NCBI RefSeq assembly: GCF_900111905.1 | Contig: NZ_FOKM01000014.1 | Span: 62,001 to 126,000 of the forward strand | Direction of reading: 5' to 3' | DNA: 64,000 nucleotides | Source: Rhizobium sp. NFR07 | Lineage (GTDB): Bacteria > Pseudomonadota > Alphaproteobacteria > Rhizobiales > Rhizobiaceae | Shown here: one piece after another, positions 8,019 to 17,098 of the stretch | Layout: every line of letters begins with the position of its first letter | How positions within the stretch are numbered: the first letter of the stretch is position 1 | The notes under the pieces: model-generated | What the model was told of the DNA's origin: nothing | Database searches by the model: none | The model's input: only the letters and a program-made list of their open reading frames with translations | Program-made: the position numbers and the translations under genes

Positions 8019-9851
8019 TCAATTCACGGTGTTCTGCTTGGCGGCGCTTGTAAGATAGTCCGCATAAGCCTGTTTCAGCTTGTCGGTTGCGCCCACTTCC
8101 GGCACGGCGACATCCCACCAATGGCCGGCATCACTGAAACCGGGACCATCGGTCGGGTCGGTATCGATGACGATGACCGTGGGGATATCGCGATTGCGGG
8201 CGGCGGCGATCTGCGTTTCAAGATCAGCGATATGTCTGGCTTTCACCGCGAAAGCGCCCATCGAACCGGCATGCGCGACAAAATCGATCGCCGGCTGCTG
8301 TTCGATATTGCAGTCCCTGTAGAGATTGTTGAACGCCTCGCCGCCGGTGCCGCGCTGCAGCCGGTTGATGCAGCCGTAACCACGATTGTCGGTCAGAACG
8401 ACGGTGAACGGTACGCGGCGCATGACGGCAGTCGCCAGTTCGGAATTGGCCATCATGTAGGAGCCATCTCCGACGAAGCAGATCACCTCACGCTCCGGCC
8501 GCGCCAATTTCAGGCCCATGGCGCCGGCGATTTCGTAGCCCATGCAGGAATAACCGTATTCCATGTGATAACCGCCCTGGCTCGGCTGCCAGAGAAGCTT
8601 TAACGCACCCGGCATGGTGCCGGCGGCGCACATGGCGATGGCATCTTCATCCGTTGCCCTCTGCACCGCGCCGATCACCTGCGCATCGCTCGGCAGGCCT
8701 TCCTGTGCAGGTGCCGCGCAATGCCGGTCGACTGCGGCAAGCCATTCTCTGCGCAAGGTCGCCTCGGGCTGGGGCGCACGATAGGTGCCGAGCTTTTCGC
8801 CAAGCGCGGCAATCGCCACCTTGGCATCCGCCACGAGACCGATCGCTCCATGCTTGTCGGCGTCATAAGCCTGCACATTGATGGATACGAGTTTTCGCCC
8901 TTTGGCTTCGAACAGCGACCACGAACCGGTGGTGAAATCCTGAAAGCGCGTGCCGATGCCGATCACCAGATCGGCCTTGCGGGCCAGCGCATTGGCAGCG
9001 GCCGAACCATCGACGCCGGCCGCGCCAAAATTCATCGGATGGTTTTGGGCCAGCGCCGATTTTCCCGCCTGTGTTTCGATCACCGGGATGGCGTGACGCG
9101 TGGCGAAATCGGCAAGTTGCTGTTCGGCATCGCTGTAGATCACTCCGCCACCGGCAACGATCACCGGATTTTTGGCCGTTCGGATCAGTGCTACAACGTC
9201 ATCAAGGTCACGGGCGTCCGGCGCCGGTCGGCGGATGCGCCAGACCTTTGGCTCGAAAAAGGCTTCCGGCCAGTCATACGCTTCCGCCTGCACATCCTGG
9301 CAGAAGGAAAGCGTCACCGGCCCGCAACTGGCGGGATCGGTCATCACCCGCAGTGCCCGCGGCAAGGCCGTCAAAAGCTGCTCGGGGCGGGTGATCCGGT
9401 CGAAATATCGGCTGACCGGACGAAAGCAGTCATTTGCCGAGACCGTGCCGTCATCGAAATCCTCGACCTGCTGCAAAACCGGATCGGGCCGACGGTTGGC
9501 AAAGACGTCGCCGGGGATGAGCAGAACCGGCAGGCGATTGACATGCGCGAGTGCCGCAGCCGTCACCATATTGGTGGCACCCGGCCCGATGGACGAGGTG
9601 ACCGCCTGAACGCGTCGGCGTTTTTTCGCCTTGGCATAGGCGATGGCCGCATTCGCCATGGTCTGTTCGTTCTGTCCGCGCCATGTCGGCAGGCTGTTGC
9701 CGGCTTTCTGCAGGGCCTCGCCGAGACCCGCGACATTGCCGTGGCCAAAGATCGCCCAGACGCCATCGACAAAACGTTCGCCGTCTTCGGTCATCTGCGC
9801 GGCTAGCCATTTCACCATGGCCTGCGCCGCCGTCAGTCTTACCGTGCTCAT
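8019..9851 (-). CDS. iolD: 3D-(3,5/4)-trihydroxycyclohexane-1,2-dione hydrolase IolD (ThDP enzyme)
   Basis: IolD opens the ring of the diketone made by IolE to give 5-deoxy-glucuronate. The 610-residue chain has the three-domain thiamine-diphosphate architecture: the catalytic Glu region VWAIFGHGNVAGLGEAL near the N terminus, a central domain with the GAAGVDGSAAANALARKADL stretch, and the ThDP/Mg site GDGSYMMANSE near residues 492-502. The start is the ATG at 9851 (MSTVRL), which overlaps the iolC stop as ATGA; the frame extends further upstream but that extension is antisense-like low-quality sequence inside iolC. Confidence 0.95.
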   Translation of the reverse strand: MSTVRLTAAQAMVKWLAAQMTEDGERFVDGVWAIFGHGNVAGLGEALQKAGNSLPTWRGQNEQTMANAAIAYAKAKKRRRVQAVTSSIGPGATNMVTAAALAHVNRLPVLLIPGDVFANRRPDPVLQQVEDFDDGTVSANDCFRPVSRYFDRITRPEQLLTALPRALRVMTDPASCGPVTLSFCQDVQAEAYDWPEAFFEPKVWRIRRPAPDARDLDDVVALIRTAKNPVIVAGGGVIYSDAEQQLADFATRHAIPVIETQAGKSALAQNHPMNFGAAGVDGSAAANALARKADLVIGIGTRFQDFTTGSWSLFEAKGRKLVSINVQAYDADKHGAIGLVADAKVAIAALGEKLGTYRAPQPEATLRREWLAAVDRHCAAPAQEGLPSDAQVIGAVQRATDEDAIAMCAAGTMPGALKLLWQPSQGGYHMEYGYSCMGYEIAGAMGLKLARPEREVICFVGDGSYMMANSELATAVMRRVPFTVVLTDNRGYGCINRLQRGTGGEAFNNLYRDCNIEQQPAIDFVAHAGSMGAFAVKARHIADLETQIAAARNRDIPTVIVIDTDPTDGPGFSDAGHWWDVAVPEVGATDKLKQAYADYLTSAAKQNTVN

Positions 9852-11773
9852 GCCGCCTGCTCCCGTGCCTTTTGTCGCGCCCCGTCCCAGATGCGGCAGA
9901 GACGCTCGTAACGTTTCGCCATGTCGTCCACGGCATCCGCATCGGCCATTTCCCCAGTCAGCCAACGGCGTGCCGCATCGCCGAATATCGTGCGGCCGAC
10001 CGCAAAACCCTTGACCAGATCGAACTGCGCGGCGACCTCGAAACTGGCGGACAGTTCCGCCTCCGGCGCATCCAGGCCGAGCACGACAATGCCGCGGGTA
10101 AACCGGTCATGTGCCTCAATCGCGGCAATGGCGTTCCGCCAGCCGGGCGCCGTCTTCATCGGCTCCAGTTTCCACCAGTCGGGATAGATGCCGGCCGCAT
10201 AAAACTGATGGATCAGCGCCGCGACAGTCTGGTCATCGGTGACCCCGACCTTCGACGGTATGATTTCCAGCAGGAATTCCAGGCGATTGCGCCGCGCTGC
10301 TTCGAACAGTCTTTTGACCGTCTGTTCCTGCCCGGCACGCGTCGATGCGTCATCATCCGGGTGGCAGAAGCACAGAACCTTGACGACATCCTCACGCGCC
10401 CATTCCGACAGCGTGCCGCAATCCGTGCCCAGTTCCGGCTCCAGCGTCAGCGGCCGCGAACCCGGCCATTCCGCCGGCCGGCCGATCCACAATCCCGAGC
10501 CGGATGCACGATGCAGCGCCGAACGGCCGATGCGATTGTCGCAGAGAATGCCGTAACCGGATTTGCCGGACTGCACATGCAGAGCCGCCTTGAGGCAAAG
10601 TTCCTTGAAGGCCGCGCCCTTTTGCAGGGTGTAACCCGGCATCTGTTCCAGTTGCACACGGTGATCGAAGGCAAACACGCGCATGGTGGACCAGTCGCCA
10701 TCCACCCGCCTTTGCCGCGTTGTCGACCAGTGCAACTGCTCCAGTTCCGGGTCATTGCGCAGATCGGGACGCACCACGCCGCGCTTCAGGAAAAACTGCA
10801 ACTCCTCAAAACTTGGATAGGCCGGCGTGCAACCATGGCGGCTGACCGCGAAGGCGCCGCAGGCATTGGCGAATTTCAGCGATGTCGGCCAGTCCTCGCC
10901 GGTCATCCAGCCGCGCAGCAGGCCGGAGAAAAATCCGTCGCCGGCACCCAGCACATTGAACACTTCAATCGGAAAACCCTGCCCGCTCTGGCCGTCATCA
11001 AGGCTGCCGGGAATGCCGCCTTCAAAAGCCACAGCACCGAGCGGACCGCGTTTGCACACCAGTGTTGCAGCACTGACCGTGCGCACGGCGCTCAGGGCCT
11101 CCAGCGTATCAGTGGAACCGCCGGCGATATGAAACTCTTCCTCGGTGCCGACGATCAGATCGAACAGATTGAGCGTCGTCTGCAGTTTTGACGTCACTCT
11201 GGCGCTTTCGACGAACCGGCTTTCACCATCGCCATGGCCGGCGACACCCCAGAGATTGGGGCGATAATCGATATCGAGCGCGGTGCGCAGGCCATGTTTG
11301 CGGGCAAGCGTCAGCGCCTTGAGGACGGCGGCTTCCGTGCGCGTGTTGCTCAGATGCGTGCCGGTGACGACGACGGCGCGGGCCGAGGCGATAAAATCCT
11401 CGTCGATATCGTCTTCGCAGAGCGCCATATCGGCGCAATTTTCGCGGTAAAAAATCAAGGGGAACTGGCTGTCGTCACGAATGCCGAGAATGACCAATGC
11501 CGTCAGGCGTTCGGGATCGGTCTTCACGCCCTCGGTCGAGACACCCTCGCGCTTTAATTGCTCGAGGATGAAGCGGCCCATATGCTCGTCGCCAACACGG
11601 CTGATCAGCGCGGTCTTCAGGCCAAGTCGGGCGCTGCCGCAGGCGATATTGGTGGGCGAGCCGCCGATATATTTCTCGAACGAGCCCATATTCTCCAGAC
11701 GCCCGCCGATCTGGGCGCCATAAAGATCGACGCCGGCGCGGCCGATGGTGATGACATCGAGTGTCTTCGTCAT
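9848..11773 (-). CDS. iolC: 5-dehydro-2-deoxygluconokinase IolC fused to a DUF2090 aldolase-like domain
   Basis: The 641 residues combine a PfkB sugar-kinase domain (about 1-330; GGSPTNIACGSARLG near 37 and the anion-hole/catalytic GAGDGFF near 291-297) with a C-terminal DUF2090 domain (about 345-640). The kinase phosphorylates 5-dehydro-2-deoxygluconate. The DUF2090 part resembles class I aldolases and is thought to replace IolJ, which cleaves the phosphorylated product into dihydroxyacetone phosphate and malonate semialdehyde. The fusion is known in proteobacteria. Both ends overlap their neighbours by 4 bases (ATGA), showing tight translational coupling. No separate iolJ is present in the window, in keeping with the fusion. 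Confidence 0.94.
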   Translation of the reverse strand: MTKTLDVITIGRAGVDLYGAQIGGRLENMGSFEKYIGGSPTNIACGSARLGLKTALISRVGDEHMGRFILEQLKREGVSTEGVKTDPERLTALVILGIRDDSQFPLIFYRENCADMALCEDDIDEDFIASARAVVVTGTHLSNTRTEAAVLKALTLARKHGLRTALDIDYRPNLWGVAGHGDGESRFVESARVTSKLQTTLNLFDLIVGTEEEFHIAGGSTDTLEALSAVRTVSAATLVCKRGPLGAVAFEGGIPGSLDDGQSGQGFPIEVFNVLGAGDGFFSGLLRGWMTGEDWPTSLKFANACGAFAVSRHGCTPAYPSFEELQFFLKRGVVRPDLRNDPELEQLHWSTTRQRRVDGDWSTMRVFAFDHRVQLEQMPGYTLQKGAAFKELCLKAALHVQSGKSGYGILCDNRIGRSALHRASGSGLWIGRPAEWPGSRPLTLEPELGTDCGTLSEWAREDVVKVLCFCHPDDDASTRAGQEQTVKRLFEAARRNRLEFLLEIIPSKVGVTDDQTVAALIHQFYAAGIYPDWWKLEPMKTAPGWRNAIAAIEAHDRFTRGIVVLGLDAPEAELSASFEVAAQFDLVKGFAVGRTIFGDAARRWLTGEMADADAVDDMAKRYERLCRIWDGARQKAREQAA

Positions 11774-12903
11774 GTCGTCTGCCTTTCGATGCGGATGCCG
11801 CGGCCGTTGGAGGCGGCCATGGCGTGGATGACCTTTTCGATCTCCAGCCCCTGCGCGAAATCAGGCCCGGCATTCGGCCCGCCGGCAATGGCGGCCAGCA
11901 GATCGCGCGCCTCCACCACCTTCTGTTCGTTGAAGCCGAAATTGTGTCCGGGCGCCGGGCAGAAGGCCGCAAAATCCGGCTGGTCCGGCCCGGTCAGATG
12001 GCGGGTGAAACCGGCTTCGCCGGCACGGTGCAGCCACAGCTCGTTCATGTTTTCCTGATCGAAAACGAGAGTGCCTTCGCTGCCATGCACTTCCCACTGC
12101 AGACGGCATTTGCGACCACGGGCCACGCGCGATGTGGCGAACGAGCCATGCGCCCCCGAAGCGAAACGCAGCATGGCGAGCGCGCTATCCTCGTTTTCGA
12201 CTGGTTTCGGCCCCTCCGGTGATGGCCGCGTGGCAATGGCGACCTGGGTCTGCGCCACAACCTCCACCACCGGCCCCATCAGCGCCAGCATATGGCTCAC
12301 GAGGTGGCAGCCGAGATCGCCGAGTGCGCCCAGCCCGCCACCTTCGTGAGTCATCCGCCACGACCACGGGAAGAGTGGATCGGCGGAATAATCCTCGTCA
12401 TAAACACCTCGGAAAGCGACCGGTTTACCGATCACACCATCGCGGATCATGTTGCGTGCCGACTGAAAAGCAGGACTCCGGAGATAATTGTAACCCAGCA
12501 TGGTCGACTGCCCGGGATGGGCGGCGGCGGTTGCCGCCATCGCTTCGGCATCAGCCAGCGTCAGCGCCATCGGCTTTTCCAGCCAGACATGTTTTCCGGC
12601 CTTCAGCGCCGCCTCGGCCATCGGCCGGTGCATGCCATTCGGCGCCGTAATCGACACCACATCCACCTTCGGATCGGTGACGGCCTCTTCCCACCGCGCG
12701 GTAGCGCGGGCAAAACCGAACTGGCCGGCGAATTTTTGTGCGCTGTCTGGCGTGGCATCCGAGAGGATTTCCAGCCGGTGATGAGCACCACCGAACACGG
12801 CGGCAACATTGCGCCATGTCATGGCGTGGCACTTGCCCATGAAGCCGGTGCCGATCAATGCGATGCCAAGCGGACGATCCGGCAGAGTTTTCGTCTGTAC
12901 CAT
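11770..12903 (-). CDS. Gfo/Idh/MocA-family NAD(P)-dependent dehydrogenase (second inositol-type dehydrogenase)
   Basis: A 377-residue oxidoreductase with an N-terminal Rossmann fold (GIALIGTGFMGKCHAMTW at about 13-30), the catalytic lysine motif WLEKPMAL near 97-104 and the Asp-x3-His pair in GALGDLGCHLVSH. It is distinct from IdhA encoded at the head of the operon. Position between the ABC transporter and iolC suggests it oxidises another inositol stereoisomer (scyllo-, D-chiro-) or a related pyranoside. I chose ATG 12903 (MVQTKTL), which leaves a 10-base gap to the ATPase gene; a longer frame reaches 12942. Its stop overlaps the iolC start by 4 bases. Confidence 0.88.
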   Translation of the reverse strand: MVQTKTLPDRPLGIALIGTGFMGKCHAMTWRNVAAVFGGAHHRLEILSDATPDSAQKFAGQFGFARATARWEEAVTDPKVDVVSITAPNGMHRPMAEAALKAGKHVWLEKPMALTLADAEAMAATAAAHPGQSTMLGYNYLRSPAFQSARNMIRDGVIGKPVAFRGVYDEDYSADPLFPWSWRMTHEGGGLGALGDLGCHLVSHMLALMGPVVEVVAQTQVAIATRPSPEGPKPVENEDSALAMLRFASGAHGSFATSRVARGRKCRLQWEVHGSEGTLVFDQENMNELWLHRAGEAGFTRHLTGPDQPDFAAFCPAPGHNFGFNEQKVVEARDLLAAIAGGPNAGPDFAQGLEIEKVIHAMAASNGRGIRIERQTT

Positions 12904-12913
12904 CAAAAATGCC

Positions 12914-13693
12914 TCAGATCGTTCCGCCGAGCGAGCCTTCAAGCTCGGCCATTTCCTGTCCGCCCGCCATCATGTCCTGAAGCTGGGCGGCGTTAATCTC
13001 GCCCCGCGTCGCGGTCCCGAGCGTCTGTCCCCGGTTCAAAACAGTAAACCGATCTCCGACCGCCATGGCATGACGGACATTGTGGGAGATGAACACGACA
13101 CCGATACCCAGCGCCCGCACCCGGTTGATGGTGGCAAGCACATTGGCGGTCTGGCGCACACCGAGCGCCGAGGTCGGCTCGTCCAGGATCAGCACCTTGG
13201 CCCCGAAATAGACGGCACGGGCAATCGCCACGGTCTGCCTTTCACCGCCGGACAGCGTGCCGACCGCCTGATCGGGACCACGCAGATTGATGCCCATCTT
13301 GTGCATCTCAGTCATGGTGATCTCGTTGGCGGTATCGATGTCGAACCGCTTGAAGATGCCCCGACCCTTTGTCGGCTCGCGCCCCATGAAAAAATTGCGC
13401 GTTACCGACATCAGCGGGATCATGGCGAGATCCTGGAAGACGGTAGCGATACCGGCTTCCATCGCATCACGCGGGCTGTTGAAGGAGAGCGGCTTTCCTT
13501 CGAAGTTGATCGAGCCTTCCGTCGGCTTGTGCACGCCCGACATGGTCTTGATGAAGGTGGATTTGCCGGCGCCGTTATCGCCAAGCAGGCAATGGCATTC
13601 GCCGGCACGCACGTCGAAGGTCACACCGTTCAGCGCAATGACGTTTCCATAGTGCTTCTTGATATTTTCCATATGGATGATCGGTGCGGACAT
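12914..13693 (-). CDS. iatA: Inositol/sugar ABC transporter ATP-binding protein, single-NBD form
   Basis: The 259-residue protein carries one nucleotide-binding domain of the CUT2 sugar class: Walker A GDNGAGKS (38-45), signature LSGGERQTVAIARAV, Walker B VLILDEPTSALG and FISHNVRHAM. Most CUT2 ATPases (RbsA, Caulobacter IatA) are about 500 residues with two domains; this one is a half-size form, like S. meliloti FrcA, and presumably works as a homodimer. The symbol follows operon context. ATG 13693 is chosen because it begins MSAPIIHMENI, two bases after the permease stop; the frame upstream is inside the permease gene. Confidence 0.88.
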   Translation of the reverse strand: MSAPIIHMENIKKHYGNVIALNGVTFDVRAGECHCLLGDNGAGKSTFIKTMSGVHKPTEGSINFEGKPLSFNSPRDAMEAGIATVFQDLAMIPLMSVTRNFFMGREPTKGRGIFKRFDIDTANEITMTEMHKMGINLRGPDQAVGTLSGGERQTVAIARAVYFGAKVLILDEPTSALGVRQTANVLATINRVRALGIGVVFISHNVRHAMAVGDRFTVLNRGQTLGTATRGEINAAQLQDMMAGGQEMAELEGSLGGTI

Positions 13694-13695
13694 TG

Positions 13696-14802
13696 TCAGC
13701 GCTCCCCGGTCACACGTCGGCGAATGACGTTGTTGAAGATGACGGCGAGCAGCAGCATCGCGCCAAGGAAAACCTGGAACCAGTCCTGATCGAACTTGGT
13801 GTAGGTCAGGCCGATCGTGACCATGCCGAAAATGATGGCGCCGAAGAAGGCACCGATGGCGGAACCGTAACCGCCGGTCAGCAGGCATCCTCCAATGACA
13901 GCCGCGATAATCGCTTCGAATTCCTTCATGAAACCGCGGCGGGCGTCTGTGGAACCGGCGTCGATGACAGTGATGATCGCAACCAGGGCGGCGGCAACCG
14001 CCGTCAGCATGAACAGCGAGATCTTTACCCGACGCACCGGAACGCCGGAATTCTGCGCCGCGAAAGCATCGCCGCCGGTCGCAAATATCCAGTTGCCGGC
14101 AGGCGTGCGCAACAGGACATAAGTGGCAATCGCCGCAAAGGCGATGAACCAGATGATCTCGACCGGAATGCCCGGCACCTTCGGCACGCCGGACTTGAAA
14201 CTGTCGACGATCCCGGCTTCCGCCAGCCAGCGCATCAGGAAGCCGAAGGCATCGCCGGAAAAGATCGGGGCGAGAAAATCACCCTCGACGGCTTCGCGGA
14301 TGCCGCGCAACTGGGTGGAACCACCGGTGAAGAGTTTCAGGCCGACCAGCGCTGCGCCGCGAAGGATGAAAAGGCCGGCGAGCGTGACGATGAAGGATGG
14401 CAGGCCGGTGCGCAGCACGACCATGCCGTTGGTCGCGCCGAGCGCGGCGGCAATGGCGAGCGTCAGCGGTATGGCGATGACGAGCGGCATGCCGACATTG
14501 ACGACGAAGACGCCGAACACCATGCCGGCGAAGGCCACCATGGAGCCGATCGACAGATCAAATTCACCGCCGATCATCAGCATCGCGGCGGCAATGCCGA
14601 GGATGCCGAGCTGGGCGGCCGGCGTCATGAAGTTCATCACACCCGACAGCGTGAACATGGTGCTGTCGGCCGTGATCATGAAGAAGATCGTGACGAGGAC
14701 CACGCCCCCAATGGCGCCGAGTTCCGGCCGTTTCATGAGTTTAGCGACAAAGGACTCGGATTTTACCCGCTCGTCCGCGCGCGGCAGCGTCTGTGTCGAC
14801 AT
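13696..14802 (-). CDS. iatP: Inositol/sugar ABC transporter permease (RbsC/IatP type)
   Basis: A 368-residue, very hydrophobic protein of the ribose/branched-chain permease superfamily (BPD_transp_2), with about ten membrane segments. Typical landmarks are IGGEFDLSIGSMVAFAG (near 82-98), the substrate-path loop GLPSFIVTLAGLFILRGAAL and the ATPase-contact/C-terminal region EAIIAAVIGGCLLTGGYGSA. It forms the inner-membrane channel for the binding protein encoded upstream. A GC-rich stem lies between it and that gene. Confidence 0.9.
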   Translation of the reverse strand: MSTQTLPRADERVKSESFVAKLMKRPELGAIGGVVLVTIFFMITADSTMFTLSGVMNFMTPAAQLGILGIAAAMLMIGGEFDLSIGSMVAFAGMVFGVFVVNVGMPLVIAIPLTLAIAAALGATNGMVVLRTGLPSFIVTLAGLFILRGAALVGLKLFTGGSTQLRGIREAVEGDFLAPIFSGDAFGFLMRWLAEAGIVDSFKSGVPKVPGIPVEIIWFIAFAAIATYVLLRTPAGNWIFATGGDAFAAQNSGVPVRRVKISLFMLTAVAAALVAIITVIDAGSTDARRGFMKEFEAIIAAVIGGCLLTGGYGSAIGAFFGAIIFGMVTIGLTYTKFDQDWFQVFLGAMLLLAVIFNNVIRRRVTGER

Positions 14803-14825
14803 TGACCTGTCTCCTGGAGCAGCGT

Positions 14826-14856
14826 CCGGGCCGCGGCGGAACGCGCGGCGGCCCGG
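14826..14856 (-). repeat. GC-rich stem-loop between binding protein and permease
   Basis: CCGGGCCGC and GCGGCCCGG form a 9-bp perfect stem with a 13-base loop, in the gap after the binding-protein stop (14869) and before the permease start (14802). There is no T-run. Such stems after a binding-protein gene commonly stabilise the upstream message or attenuate downstream expression, giving more binding protein than permease. Confidence 0.55.
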
Positions 14857-14868
14857 TGAACCGTGTGG

Positions 14869-15792
14869 TTAGCGAATGCCCTTGGCCGAAAGGTCGATGA
14901 CCTGGGCAGCCTTTTCCTTGGTCACGAGGTTCGGGCCGGACGGCACGTCGCCGCCGGGCATGAGGCCGTATTCCGCGTTGAGGGCAAGGAAGGCGACCGG
15001 CAGGTAACCCTGGAGATACTGCTGCTGATCGATCGAGAAGGCCGCCTTGCCATCGGCGACATCCTTGAGAAAGCCGGCGGACATGTCGAAGGTCGAGATC
15101 AGCACCTCATCGCGGCCGAGCGCCTGCGCCGCCTTGACGGCCGGCTCGCCGACCAGCGAGGCGTTGAGCGACAGGATGACATTGACGTCCTTGTCGGATT
15201 CCAGTGCCGCGCGTACCTTGGATTCGACCTCGGTCGGATCATTGGTGGTCGGCAACACCTTCACTTCCTTGCCGAAACCCTCGGTGAAACCGGCGCAACG
15301 CTGGTCGAGCGAAACATTGCCGACTTCCTGGTTGACGCAGATGGCCTTCGTGCCGCCCATTTCGGCGAGTTTGGCTCCGGCGACCTTGCCGGCATCGAAC
15401 TCGGACTGGCCGACATGCAGTTTGGCGCCGAGCTTGTGGGCGACATCCGAGCCGGAATTCATCGAGATGACCGGAATGCCGGCATCGACGGCGCGCTTGA
15501 TGGCTGGGCCCAGCGCATCGCCATCCGGGATAGACACAACAAGGCCGTCCGGATCCTGATTGACGGCGGCGTCGATCAGCTGGCCCATGGCGACCATGTC
15601 GAAGGTTTCCGGCGAGCGGAACTCGACGTTCACGCCCGTATCCTTGGCTGCCTTTTCCGCGCCGTTCTTGACCACCGACCAGAACGGGTCGTTCGCCTGA
15701 CCGTGCGCTACGACAATGATATCGGTGGCGAGCACCGGGCTTGCGGCGGCGACGAGCGCCACCGTTGCTGCGGCTGCGAGCAATTTCTTCAT
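14869..15792 (-). CDS. ibpA: Inositol-type periplasmic sugar-binding protein
   Basis: A 307-residue type I periplasmic binding protein with a clear signal peptide (MKKLLAAAATVALVAAA, cleavage after about LA-22). The mature protein starts DIIVVAHGQANDPFWSVVKNG and contains DGLVVSIPDGDALGPAIKRA and GIPVISMNSGSD, the pentose/inositol-binding pattern. ATG 15792 is preceded by GGGAGGAAGTC, an excellent ribosome site. Position right after idhA and ahead of the permease and ATPase fits a myo-inositol importer equivalent to Caulobacter IbpA-IatP-IatA. The exact ligand is inferred from the operon. Confidence 0.88.
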   Translation of the reverse strand: MKKLLAAAATVALVAAASPVLATDIIVVAHGQANDPFWSVVKNGAEKAAKDTGVNVEFRSPETFDMVAMGQLIDAAVNQDPDGLVVSIPDGDALGPAIKRAVDAGIPVISMNSGSDVAHKLGAKLHVGQSEFDAGKVAGAKLAEMGGTKAICVNQEVGNVSLDQRCAGFTEGFGKEVKVLPTTNDPTEVESKVRAALESDKDVNVILSLNASLVGEPAVKAAQALGRDEVLISTFDMSAGFLKDVADGKAAFSIDQQQYLQGYLPVAFLALNAEYGLMPGGDVPSGPNLVTKEKAAQVIDLSAKGIR

Positions 15793-15936
15793 GACTTCCT
15801 CCCAGTTGAGTTCCAAAAGCGTCACTCCCAGACGCCCCGTCCATCCGGCCATGCGGGACCGGCACCGAAAGCCTGCGGCACACTCCCCTGCTCCGCAGCA
15901 ATTCCCTGTCCGACGACGTTAGCCGTCACTCCCGAT

Positions 15937-16929
15937 TTATCCGCCGAGCGCGACCGGCTGGCCGGATTTTACCGATTGCGTCGCCGCCTCCGCTAGCGCC
16001 AATGCCGCAACACCGTCCTTGAGCGTTACCGGAATGGTGGCCCCGTCGAGAATGGCGGCGACGAAGGCGTCCCATTCCGCCGCATAGGCGCGCATGTAGC
16101 GTTCGAGGAAAAAGAACTTCGGCTTGGCGCTGCTGACGCCCTGCTTGGTAGCCTTTGAAACTGTGTTTTCCAGCACATTGCCGGCCGACAGCAGTCCTTC
16201 GGAGCCGAGAATCTCAACACGCTGGTCATAGCCATAAACAGCGCGGCGGCTGTTCTTGATGACCGCGATGCGTCCATCTGCATAGGTCAACGTCACGACG
16301 GCGGTATCGACATCACCCGCCTTGCCGATCTCGTGATCGACGATCGAAGTGCCAACGGCATGCACCGTCTTCGGGACATCACCCATCAGGAAATTCGCCA
16401 TGTCGAAATCATGGATCATCATGTCGCGGAACAGGCCGCCCGACACTTTGATATAGGCGATCGGTGGTGGCGCCGGATCGAAGGACGTGATCGACAAGAG
16501 CTCCGGCTTACCAATTTCGCCTGCGGCGATGGATGCCTTGACCGCCGCAAAGTTGGGGTCGAAGCGGCGGTTAAAGCCGATCATGACAGGAACGCCGCCC
16601 TTCGAAACGACATCAAGGCAGGCCTGTGCACGCTGCAACGACAAGTCGATCGGCTTCTCGCAAAGTACGGCCTTTCCCGCGGCCGTCGCCTTTTCGATCA
16701 GGTCCGAATGCGTGTCCGTGGAGGTTGCGATCAACACGGCATCAATCGATGCATCGCCTAAAATCTCTTCGGACGTGGTGGCTATTGCACCATGGGCATC
16801 GGCCAGAGACCGCGCCGCTTCCTCGTTCACATCGGATACGGCAACCAGCTGGCTGCGCGCGTGACCGACAATATTGATGGCATGCACGCGACCGATGCGG
16901 CCCGCGCCGAGCAATCCGATTTTCAGCAC
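15937..16929 (-). CDS. idhA: myo-inositol 2-dehydrogenase IdhA
   Basis: IdhA oxidises myo-inositol to 2-keto-myo-inositol with NAD, the first pathway step. The 330-residue Gfo/Idh/MocA protein has GLLGAGRIGRVHA (about 5-17), the catalytic Lys in EKPIDL (Lys92) and Asp169-x3-His173 (RDMMIHDF). I chose the GTG at 16929 because GGGAG lies seven bases upstream; a TTG two codons earlier would sit only one base from that site. It is the first gene of the ten-gene operon and is separated from the divergent LacI gene by the double operator at 16983-17025. Confidence 0.93.
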   Translation of the reverse strand: MLKIGLLGAGRIGRVHAINIVGHARSQLVAVSDVNEEAARSLADAHGAIATTSEEILGDASIDAVLIATSTDTHSDLIEKATAAGKAVLCEKPIDLSLQRAQACLDVVSKGGVPVMIGFNRRFDPNFAAVKASIAAGEIGKPELLSITSFDPAPPPIAYIKVSGGLFRDMMIHDFDMANFLMGDVPKTVHAVGTSIVDHEIGKAGDVDTAVVTLTYADGRIAVIKNSRRAVYGYDQRVEILGSEGLLSAGNVLENTVSKATKQGVSSAKPKFFFLERYMRAYAAEWDAFVAAILDGATIPVTLKDGVAALALAEAATQSVKSGQPVALGG

Positions 16930-16982
16930 TCTCAATCTCCCAAAAGGCAGCTCCCGACCGCCTCAGAACGGAGCATTGCAAT

Positions 16983-17025
16983 TTTTGCTCGCGTGAGCAA
17001 GCGTGGTTTGCTCACGCGAGCAAAA
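16983..17025. promoter_or_regulatory. Double LacI-type operator between idhA and the LacI regulator
   Basis: Two 16-bp sites, each nearly palindromic (TTGCTC-N4-GAGCAA with a central CG), lie at 16985-17000 and 17008-17023. They are exact reverse complements of each other, so together they form an 18-bp-arm inverted repeat (TTTTGCTCGCGTGAGCAA) around a 7-base spacer. Centre-to-centre distance is 23 bp, about two helical turns. The pair is 54 bases upstream of the idhA start and 73 upstream of the LacI start, so one bound repressor could control both directions. Confidence 0.85.
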
Positions 17026-17098
17026 TTAATTTCAGGCGATCCGAAAAAAACGTTATGAATGTAAGAGAACCGATCCAAGACGGATTCGGGAGATCGAG

